Origin: Shewanella vesiculosa
GTDB taxonomy: Bacteria > Pseudomonadota > Gammaproteobacteria > Enterobacterales > Shewanellaceae
Direction: 5' to 3'
Assembly (NCBI RefSeq): GCF_021560015.1
Contig: NZ_CP073588.1
Location: 2,976,001 to 3,040,000 of the forward strand
Length of the DNA stretch: 64,000 nt
Positions 57,545 to 64,000 of the stretch are shown here, in pieces. The notes beneath the pieces are model-generated. The model was not told where the DNA came from and made no database searches. It saw nothing but the letters and a program-made list of their open reading frames with translations. The translations under genes and the position numbers were made by a program. Position 1 is the stretch's first letter. Every line of letters begins with the position of its first letter.

Positions 57545-59722
57545 GTGCCTAAAACTGCGTCTAACACAAGTGAGCAATGGACCATTTCGGCTGCCCAACG
57601 GGTCACGGTTGATCCTTTACTCGACTGTCTAGTGTTATTAACTGAACATTTTGGCAATCCTTGCTCAATAGATTCTCTTGCGGCAGGACTTCCGCTGTCT
57701 GGTGCAGTCATCACACCGGATTTAATCCCCCAGGCGGCTGGTAGAGCGGGATTATCAGCGAAGTTATCACGAAAAGATTTAAATCAAATTTCAAAAATTT
57801 TATTACCTTGTATCTTATTATTAAAAGATAAAAAGGCATGCATTTTAAGAGAAATAGATCTAGAGCAAGACAAGGCAATTATTCAGTTACCCGAAACCGG
57901 TGGTGAAGATACTCTAACAATCGAAGGTTTAGAAACTCTATACGTCGGCTATTTATTTTTAGTTAAACAAGATTATCGCGGTGATAAAAGTTTTGATGTT
58001 CATCTACATGACAGCAAAACACATTGGTTAATGCAAAGCATCAAAGACTCTGCTCCTATTTACCGAGATGCGCTTATAGCCTCGGTATTAGTTAACCTTT
58101 TTGCATTAGTTTCACCACTCTTCATTATGAATGTGTATGACAAAGTGGTGCCCAATCTTGCATTTGAATCACTTTGGGTTTTAGCCATAGGTGCCAGTAT
58201 TGCCTATATATTCGACTTTATTATGCGGCAGTTACGAAGCTATTTAATCGATATTGCGGGTAAAAAAGTCGACATTATTGTTTCATCAAAACTATTTGCA
58301 AAAGCCATTGGTATTCCACTGTCAAAACGCTCGCCAAGTGTTGGCGGTATGGCAAGACAACTAGGTGAGTTTGACAGTATTCGAGAGTTTTTAACTTCGG
58401 CCACCATAACTGCATTGGTTGATTTGCCGTTTGCACTACTATTTGTGCTAATCATCTATATTGTCGCGGGTGATTTAGCCATCATCCCAGTAATTTGCAG
58501 CTTAGTTATTATTGCGGTGACCTTTTATCTTCAACCTAAACTAAAACAAGCCATTGAAGAAAGTAATCGTTTTGCTAGCTTAAAGCATGGACATTTAATA
58601 GAAAGTTTAACCGCATTAGAATCAATTAAAGCTAATGGCGCCGAAGGCTTAGTGCAGAAAAGCTGGCAACAAATGATCGGTCATACTGCTAACTGGCAAC
58701 TTAAAACTAAAAAGCTATCCAATTATGTGACTAATATTGCTAACTTCATGGTGCAATTAACTGTTGTCATGGTCGTGATACTGGGTGTGTATAGATTAGC
58801 TGACAACGAAATCTCTATGGGTGGGATCATTGCTGCAGTCATGCTATCTAGCAGAGCCATATCACCGATGGCACAATTAGCAGGCTTAATTACTCGTGGG
58901 AATCATACAATAAGTTCACTGCGCCAACTAGACGCTATCATGGAACAAGAGGATGAGTTTGAAGACAAAGGAAATCTAGCCAGTAAAGAACGGTTTATGG
59001 GCAAAATTGAAGCTGATAATATTAGTTTCAGCTTTCCAGGCTCGGAAAAACCAAGCTTACACCCCTTCTCAATCAATATTAATCCAGGTGAGCGCATTGC
59101 CATCATTGGCCGAAATGGCTCAGGTAAAAGTACCTTAGCCAAATTACTACTCGGACTGTATAAACCAACTCAAGGTAGTCTTCGCTATGATGGCCTTGAT
59201 GCTGGACAAATTCACCCTAGCGATCTTAGACGTAACTTTGGCTACTTACCCCAAGACGTCACCTTATTTCACGGTACCATACGCGACAATATTTTATTTG
59301 GATCTCGTCAAGTGACAGAGCATCAATTAATAAGAGCTATCCAGCTTTCTGGCGTGAGTATGTTTACTAACTTAGAGTCAGAAGGCTTAGACCAACAAGT
59401 GGGTGAAGGTGGTCTCGCACTTAGCCGTGGTCAAAGGCAAACCGTTGCTTTAGCAAGGGCAACATTAAATGACCCGTCAATATTATTAATGGATGAGCCA
59501 ACGGCAAGCCTCGATGCTCGAGCTGAAAAACAGTTTATTCGCTCAATGCAGCTAGTGAGCCGTGAAAGAACCTTACTACTTATTACCCATAAAATGCATT
59601 TATTAAATCTTGTCGATCGTATCATTGTTCTCGAACGTGGTCATGTTGTGGCTGATGGCCCTAAAGATGAGGTCCTAGCAAAACTCAATTCAGGGACACT
59701 TTCTGGAGGCCAATCTTCATGA
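57545..59722 (+). CDS. Type I secretion ABC transporter of the adhesin (LapB/RtxB-like)
   Basis: A 725-residue exporter with an N-terminal C39-like domain (about 20-140) that lacks the catalytic Cys of true peptidase domains and so should only dock substrate. A six-helix transmembrane domain (about 165-450) and an ATPase domain follow: Walker A GRNGSGKST (522-530), signature LSRGQ (626-630) and Walker B MDEP (649-652). It should export the giant adhesin through the inner membrane using ATP. The start is GTG with AAGGA ten bases upstream. The gene follows the adhesin after a hairpin and overlaps the fusion-protein gene by four bases. Confidence 0.94.
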   Translation: MPKTASNTSEQWTISAAQRVTVDPLLDCLVLLTEHFGNPCSIDSLAAGLPLSGAVITPDLIPQAAGRAGLSAKLSRKDLNQISKILLPCILLLKDKKACILREIDLEQDKAIIQLPETGGEDTLTIEGLETLYVGYLFLVKQDYRGDKSFDVHLHDSKTHWLMQSIKDSAPIYRDALIASVLVNLFALVSPLFIMNVYDKVVPNLAFESLWVLAIGASIAYIFDFIMRQLRSYLIDIAGKKVDIIVSSKLFAKAIGIPLSKRSPSVGGMARQLGEFDSIREFLTSATITALVDLPFALLFVLIIYIVAGDLAIIPVICSLVIIAVTFYLQPKLKQAIEESNRFASLKHGHLIESLTALESIKANGAEGLVQKSWQQMIGHTANWQLKTKKLSNYVTNIANFMVQLTVVMVVILGVYRLADNEISMGGIIAAVMLSSRAISPMAQLAGLITRGNHTISSLRQLDAIMEQEDEFEDKGNLASKERFMGKIEADNISFSFPGSEKPSLHPFSININPGERIAIIGRNGSGKSTLAKLLLGLYKPTQGSLRYDGLDAGQIHPSDLRRNFGYLPQDVTLFHGTIRDNILFGSRQVTEHQLIRAIQLSGVSMFTNLESEGLDQQVGEGGLALSRGQRQTVALARATLNDPSILLMDEPTASLDARAEKQFIRSMQLVSRERTLLLITHKMHLLNLVDRIIVLERGHVVADGPKDEVLAKLNSGTLSGGQSS

Positions 59723-61101
59723 GTAAATATCTGACAACGAAAGATTTAGAAATGGTCGATGATGTTTACGGCGCCATGATGACCGATGCCCCATCAGGAC
59801 ATCGTCTTATTATTTGGTCACTTGCGGCAATGATAATGTGTTTTTTTATTTGGGCATACTTCTCAGAATTAGATCAGGTAACGACAGGAACCGGTAAAGT
59901 CATTCCCTCTTCACAACTGCAAGTTATTCAAAGTTTAGATGGTGGTATTTTACAAGAAATCTATGTTCAAGAAGGCGGATTAGTAACTAAAGAGCAACCT
60001 TTAGCCCGTATTGATGACACACGATTTCGATCAGACTTTGACCAACAAGAGCAAGAGGTCTTTGGGTTACAGACAAATATTATTCGCATGCGCACTGAGT
60101 TGGACAGCATCATTATCTCTGACATGTCCTCAGACTGGCGCCAACAAGTGAAAATTACTAAGCAAAATTTAGTTTTTCCACAAACCATTATTGATGAAGA
60201 ACCAGAACTGGTTAAACGCCAGCAAGAAGAGTATTCCATTCGACTTGATAATTTGAGCAACCAATTAGAAATTTTAGCGCGTCAAATTCAACAACGACAA
60301 CAAGAAATTGAAGAATTAGCTTCTAAAATCAGTACACTTACGACAAGTTATCAATTAGTATCTCGCGAACTCGAATTAACCCGACCGCTTGCTCGTAAAG
60401 GCATTGTGCCTGAAGTAGAACTCCTAAAACTTGAGCGCACCGTAAACGATATTCAGGGCGAATTACAATCTGTTAGACTCTTGCGCCCAAAAGTGAAAGC
60501 CGCTATGGATGAGGCCATTTTAAAACGTCGCGACGCTGTGTTTGTTTATGCTACCGATCTACGGGCACAGCTTAATGAAATGCAAACGAAATTATCGCGC
60601 ATGAACCAAGCGCAAAAAGGAGCATTTGATAAAGTCAGCAAAGCTGTCATTACCTCTCCTGTTATTGGCACCATTAAAAAGATTAACTTTAATACTTTGG
60701 GTGGAGTTGTTCAGCCAGGCGAAGATATTATGGAAATTGTTCCTTCAGAAGATAAATTACTGATAGAAACCAAAATAATACCAAAAGATATTGCTTTTTT
60801 ACATCCAGGATTACCTGCAATAGTCAAAGTGACTGCCTATGACTTTACTCGTTATGGTGGGCTCAAAGGAACGGTTGAGCATATTAGTGCCGATACGTCA
60901 CAGGACGATGAAGGTAACAGTTTCTATATTGTAAAAGTAAGAACACAAGAATCCAGTTTGATGAAAGACGATGGTACAGAGATGCCAATTATTCCTGGAA
61001 TGCTCACTTCGGTTGATGTCATTACAGGAAAAAGATCCATACTTGAGTATATTTTAAATCCAATTTTAAGAGCCAAAGATACAGCTCTTAGAGAGCGCTA
61101 A
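59719..61101 (+). CDS. HlyD-family membrane fusion protein of the adhesin exporter (LapC-like)
   Basis: A 460-residue periplasmic adaptor. It has a cytoplasmic N-terminus, one transmembrane helix (about 32-50, IIWSLAAMIMCFFIWAYF), the first half of a lipoyl-like domain (STVIPSSQLQ-like VIPSSQLQVIQSLDGG), a long coiled-coil hairpin (about 105-315), the second lipoyl half (VITSPVIGTIKKINFNTLGG) and a C-terminal beta domain. It links the ABC transporter to the TolC-like channel. Its start overlaps the transporter stop (ATGA), so the two are translationally coupled. Confidence 0.94.
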   Translation: MSKYLTTKDLEMVDDVYGAMMTDAPSGHRLIIWSLAAMIMCFFIWAYFSELDQVTTGTGKVIPSSQLQVIQSLDGGILQEIYVQEGGLVTKEQPLARIDDTRFRSDFDQQEQEVFGLQTNIIRMRTELDSIIISDMSSDWRQQVKITKQNLVFPQTIIDEEPELVKRQQEEYSIRLDNLSNQLEILARQIQQRQQEIEELASKISTLTTSYQLVSRELELTRPLARKGIVPEVELLKLERTVNDIQGELQSVRLLRPKVKAAMDEAILKRRDAVFVYATDLRAQLNEMQTKLSRMNQAQKGAFDKVSKAVITSPVIGTIKKINFNTLGGVVQPGEDIMEIVPSEDKLLIETKIIPKDIAFLHPGLPAIVKVTAYDFTRYGGLKGTVEHISADTSQDDEGNSFYIVKVRTQESSLMKDDGTEMPIIPGMLTSVDVITGKRSILEYILNPILRAKDTALRER

Positions 61102-61123
61102 GAAGAACCAGGAGGGTTTTTTA

Positions 61124-62536
61124 ATGACTATTACTACAACAAAACAGCAAAATAAGTTAACTGTTATAGCACTGACTTTATCGATGCTGATAGCCCCGAC
61201 AGCCTCAAGTCAAACACTTGAGCAAGCTGTTGCATATACACTAGATACAAACCCAGATTTACGCATTGCTTTTAATCGCTTTAAAGCACGTGAAGAGCAA
61301 GTTAATCAAGCTCAATCAGGATATATGCCAACACTTGATATCACAGCAGGTTATGGCTGGGAACAAACAGATAGTCCTTCAACACGTCGCCGAGCCGGAC
61401 AAGGTGATGTTGATAGTGACGGTATGATTGATTTAGAACGTGGTGAAGCGGGTTTTAGCATCAAACAAATGCTTTTTGATGGTTTTTATACCAGTAGCGA
61501 AGTCGATCGCTATTCATTTGAAGCGAGTGCAGATCAGTGGGCATTATTTTCTGCTGCTGAAGATACCGCACTGGATGTAACAAAAGTTTACTTAAACTAT
61601 ATCCGTAGTGAGCAAGTATTATTGCTGTCTGAGAAAAATCTCGCGAGTCATAAAGAGATATATGACCAAATAAAACAGCGTACTGATTCAGGATTAGGCT
61701 CAACAGCTGATTTATCGCAGATTGCTGGCCGTCTCGCCCGTGCAAATGCCAATGTGATTTCAGCGAAAAATAACCTACAAGATGCTCGAGCAGCCTTTGT
61801 TAGAGTGGTTGAAGCTCAGCCAGTTGACTTAATTCTACCTGTACCTGATGCCGATATGCTGCCTGAAAGTTTAGATAAAGGGATCATGTTAGCTAAAGCA
61901 AAGCACCCAATATTAAAATCAGCAGAAAATGATATTAATGCAGCTAAAAAAGAGCGTAGTTCAGCCCAAGCTAACTATTATCCCAAATTAAGCTTAGAGC
62001 TTAATGGGAACTGGAATAATGATACAGCTGGTGAAGATGGATACAGCGCAATTAATAGCCAGAACGTCAATGGCTATAATAATGACTTAGTTGCTATGGT
62101 TAGGGTGAAATATAACCTATTCTCTGGTGGTAAAGACACCTCAAAAGACAGAGAGAGCGCCTATAAAATCAATGAGGCAAAGGAGATCCAACAACGCGCT
62201 TATCGTGAAGTGGTTGAAGGCGTTTCTTTAGCTTGGAATGCCTATGAAATGTTAGCACCGCAAAAACAGTTTATTCGTGAACATGTTATGGCAGCTAAAC
62301 AGACTCAAGTCGCTTATGAACAACAGTTTAATTTGGGTCAACGTACCCTTCTCGATTTACTCGATACCGAAAATGAACTATTTGAAGCTCGTAAGGATTA
62401 CTTACAAACTGAGTACGATGAAATTGCCGCCCGCTATCGAGTACTAAATGCTACTGGCGATCTACTTGACTCACTTAGAGTAACTCGCCCAGGAGAATGG
62501 CGCGGAGAGCAGGCTTATGAAGGAGGAGTAAAATAA
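61124..62536 (+). CDS. aggA: TolC-family outer membrane channel of the adhesin exporter (AggA/LapE-like)
   Basis: A 470-residue TolC-like protein with signal peptide (to about residue 29, PTASSQ) and the two-fold repeated helical architecture of outer membrane efflux proteins: LEQAVAYTLDTNPDLR at the start of the first repeat and AKHPILKSAENDINAAKKER at the start of the second. An aspartate-rich insert (GDVDSDGMIDLERGEAG) follows the first strand. It forms the outer-membrane exit; LapA-type adhesins remain lodged in it through the retention module. In S. oneidensis the gene in this place is aggA, tied to autoaggregation. A strong AGGAGGG site precedes the ATG. Confidence 0.93.
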   Translation: MTITTTKQQNKLTVIALTLSMLIAPTASSQTLEQAVAYTLDTNPDLRIAFNRFKAREEQVNQAQSGYMPTLDITAGYGWEQTDSPSTRRRAGQGDVDSDGMIDLERGEAGFSIKQMLFDGFYTSSEVDRYSFEASADQWALFSAAEDTALDVTKVYLNYIRSEQVLLLSEKNLASHKEIYDQIKQRTDSGLGSTADLSQIAGRLARANANVISAKNNLQDARAAFVRVVEAQPVDLILPVPDADMLPESLDKGIMLAKAKHPILKSAENDINAAKKERSSAQANYYPKLSLELNGNWNNDTAGEDGYSAINSQNVNGYNNDLVAMVRVKYNLFSGGKDTSKDRESAYKINEAKEIQQRAYREVVEGVSLAWNAYEMLAPQKQFIREHVMAAKQTQVAYEQQFNLGQRTLLDLLDTENELFEARKDYLQTEYDEIAARYRVLNATGDLLDSLRVTRPGEWRGEQAYEGGVK

Positions 62537-63141
62537 TGAAATACTTACTAGTTTTATTCGCATTGATAACGACTGCAGGCTGTTCAGTAACTGATATTGT
62601 TGAGTCGAATCCATCTTCAACTCAACAGTTTGATCTTAATGATAATGATCGTGACGGCGTTATCATGGCCCGCGAACGTTGTGCTGGTACTGTTGTAGGT
62701 GCTGCTGTCGACAACTATGGTTGTGGCAGAATAACAAACATCAATGAACGCCAAGAGTTAAAAATTCTGTTTAGTAATAATTCTACGGTTATCGAACCTC
62801 AGTATTATAACCAAATTGAAAGAGTTGCTACATTGATGGAAACTTATCCGACCACGAGGGTGACAATTGAAGGTCATACAAGCAAGGTTGGTAGTTATGA
62901 GCTAAATTTAGCGTTATCTCAAAATCGTGCTAAAGCTGTCACCGATGTGTTAAAAACCACCTATGGAATTAATCCCAGTCGCTTAACAGCAGTTGGTTAT
63001 AGTTTCGATCGTCCTATTGATAACAGTGGCACACCAGCAGCAGAGGAACGTAATCGTCGCGTCATAGCTGAAGTAACAGCCGATGATACCCTTCCAGCAT
63101 TGCGATGGAATATCTACACTGTAGATGAAGAAATTGAATAA
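62536..63141 (+). CDS. OmpA-family peptidoglycan-binding lipoprotein
   Basis: A 201-residue lipoprotein. The signal peptide ends in the lipobox TTAGC-S (Cys at about residue 16). A short calcium-binding-like motif (DLNDNDRDGVIMARERC) follows, and then an OmpA C-terminal domain (about 75-190) with TRVTIEGHTSKVGS, LALSQNRAKAV and a final EERNRRV, all conserved for meso-diaminopimelate binding. It is likely an outer-membrane lipoprotein anchoring the secretion channel to peptidoglycan. Its start overlaps the TolC stop by one base (TAATG). The same gene is found here in Shewanella bpf operons. Confidence 0.92.
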   Translation: MKYLLVLFALITTAGCSVTDIVESNPSSTQQFDLNDNDRDGVIMARERCAGTVVGAAVDNYGCGRITNINERQELKILFSNNSTVIEPQYYNQIERVATLMETYPTTRVTIEGHTSKVGSYELNLALSQNRAKAVTDVLKTTYGINPSRLTAVGYSFDRPIDNSGTPAAEERNRRVIAEVTADDTLPALRWNIYTVDEEIE

Positions 63142-63164
63142 CGGACATACAAGGCATTGATTCT

Positions 63165-63878
63165 TTGAGTCGCGAAAGCAGCAAAGTAACCATATCGCTG
63201 TATAAAAGGGTCTGTCATGTTTTTATTATGGCATCGGCCCTTTTAGTTTCATGTTTATTTGCCGCTCCAACTCAAGAACTAAACCAAGACAAAACCGTCG
63301 CTGCATTATCGCAACGCTATGGTGATCGCGCCGGATTACGGGCCAATGCTTGGTTTAATATCGTCAGAGATTCGCAACAACTTGCTGATATAGAGAAATT
63401 AGAAAAAGTTAATCAATTTTTTAATTTATTTAAATTTATTGATGATCAAACACTGTGGGGCGACTCCAATTATTGGGCATCGCCAATGGAGTTTATTGGT
63501 GCTAATGGCGGGGATTGTGAAGACTTTTCAATAGCAAAATACTTTACGCTACTCCAGCTTGGTATTCCGGAAGACAAACTCAGAATAACCATGGTAAAAG
63601 CAACATCTTTAAATCAGTATCATATGGTTTTAGCGTATTACGAAAAACCAAATTCAATCCCGCTAGTGCTTGATAATTTAGACAAAACCATAAAATTGGC
63701 AACAAAAAGAAAAGATCTTCTGCCTGTTTACAGTTTTAACGGTAAACAATTATGGTTAAACAAAGAAAAAGGTCGAGGTGTGTTAGCTGGCTCATCATCA
63801 CGCCTTGAAAAATGGACTGACCTTAAACTTAGATTAGGTGTAGATCGCCTACGCCAACCAAAACTCAACATGGAGTAG
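63165..63878 (+). CDS. bpfG: LapG-type periplasmic cysteine protease (BpfG-like)
   Basis: A 237-residue transglutaminase-like cysteine protease with an N-terminal hydrophobic signal (about residues 17-34). The catalytic triad is readable: Cys118 in GGDCEDFS, His153 in NQYHMVLAYY, and Asp170 in LVLDNL; the acidic residues around the Cys (D117, E119, D120) match the calcium site of LapG. It should cut the adhesin after its retention module at TAAG and release it from the cell. The start is read as TTG at 63165, giving a basic N-region; ATG 63228 is an alternative. It is followed by the LapD-type receptor, seven bases on. Confidence 0.92.
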   Translation: MSRESSKVTISLYKRVCHVFIMASALLVSCLFAAPTQELNQDKTVAALSQRYGDRAGLRANAWFNIVRDSQQLADIEKLEKVNQFFNLFKFIDDQTLWGDSNYWASPMEFIGANGGDCEDFSIAKYFTLLQLGIPEDKLRITMVKATSLNQYHMVLAYYEKPNSIPLVLDNLDKTIKLATKRKDLLPVYSFNGKQLWLNKEKGRGVLAGSSSRLEKWTDLKLRLGVDRLRQPKLNME

Positions 63879-63885
63879 TAACAAC

Positions 63886-64000
63886 ATGACCCTGTTCAGG
63901 CAGATCTATGCGTTACTTTTTGGGCTTTTCTTGCTAACAATTGCAAGTGTAGCCTACGTACAATTTTCAGAGACCCAAGGTTTTTTATCCAAACAAATGG
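63886..64000 (+). CDS. bpfD: LapD-type cyclic-di-GMP receptor, first 38 codons only
   Basis: The ATG at 63886 opens a frame to the window end. Its N-terminal hydrophobic helix (IYALLFGLFLLTIASVAYVQF, about residues 7-27) and the following residues fit the start of LapD proteins (transmembrane, periplasmic PAS-like domain, HAMP, degenerate GGDEF and EAL). The call rests on this beginning and on position directly after the lapG-type gene, so it is not proved by the domains, which lie outside the window. When cyclic-di-GMP is high, LapD binds LapG and protects the adhesin. Confidence 0.78.
   Translation, partial: MTLFRQIYALLFGLFLLTIASVAYVQFSETQGFLSKQM

Overview
The window is chromosomal DNA from a gammaproteobacterium, almost certainly a low-GC marine Shewanella. 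The evidence is the gene orders ubiEJB-tatABC, trxA/rhlB, dusB-fis, lptM-lysA-dapF-xerC, cyaA/hemCDXY followed by a BpfA-type giant adhesin, a three-subunit Wolinella-like fumarate reductase, and a chitinase. Calls rest on reading translated products and motifs; no database search was run.

Layout. 1-9.3 kb: end of ubiE, ubiJ, ubiB (ubiquinone), tatABC, an exported unknown, tatD, a 7TM-type diguanylate cyclase, hemB and a periplasmic thioredoxin-like protein. 9.4-13.7 kb: ppx/gppA-like and rhlB on the minus strand, then trxA and rho. 13.7-17.6 kb: a tandem-repeat spacer and frdCAB (minus) with a CRP/FNR-like palindrome upstream. 17.7-19.9 kb: a divergent LysR/alcohol-dehydrogenase pair, both frameshifted as read. 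20-22.6 kb: prmA, dusB, fis. 22.6-26.2 kb: an accessory module holding a class I cyclic-di-GMP riboswitch and a secreted modular GH18 chitinase; it is flanked by two imperfect copies of the fis stop-codon/terminator region. 26.5-31.1 kb: a helicase, an AlbA_2-domain remnant and a YigB-like phosphatase, each with a frame disruption. 31.1-42.5 kb: xerC, DUF484, dapF, lysA, lptM (minus), cyaY (plus), cyaA (minus), hemCDXY (plus).

42.9-64 kb is a Lap/Bpf biofilm system: a giant adhesin with N-terminal retention module, LapG-type TAAG site, four 303-bp and twenty-six nearly identical 324-bp repeats, a vWA domain, RTX repeats and a C-terminal secretion signal; then a type I secretion ABC transporter, membrane fusion protein, TolC-like channel, OmpA-like lipoprotein, LapG-type protease and the first codons of a LapD-type receptor cut by the window end. 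By analogy with Pseudomonas and Shewanella, the receptor holds the protease when cyclic-di-GMP is high, so the adhesin stays on the surface. With the diguanylate cyclase and the riboswitch, the window contains synthesis, RNA sensing and a likely protein sensor of the same second messenger.

As read, the adhesin is broken by nine small indels, all inside the 324-bp array and summing to -6, so the frame is restored in the unique C-terminal part. This looks more like consensus error in an unpolishable repeat than gene death. Five further indels lie in unique genes (lysR, adh, helicase, AlbA_2 gene, yigB); two are in homopolymers. No tRNA, rRNA, CRISPR array, transposase or integrase was seen.
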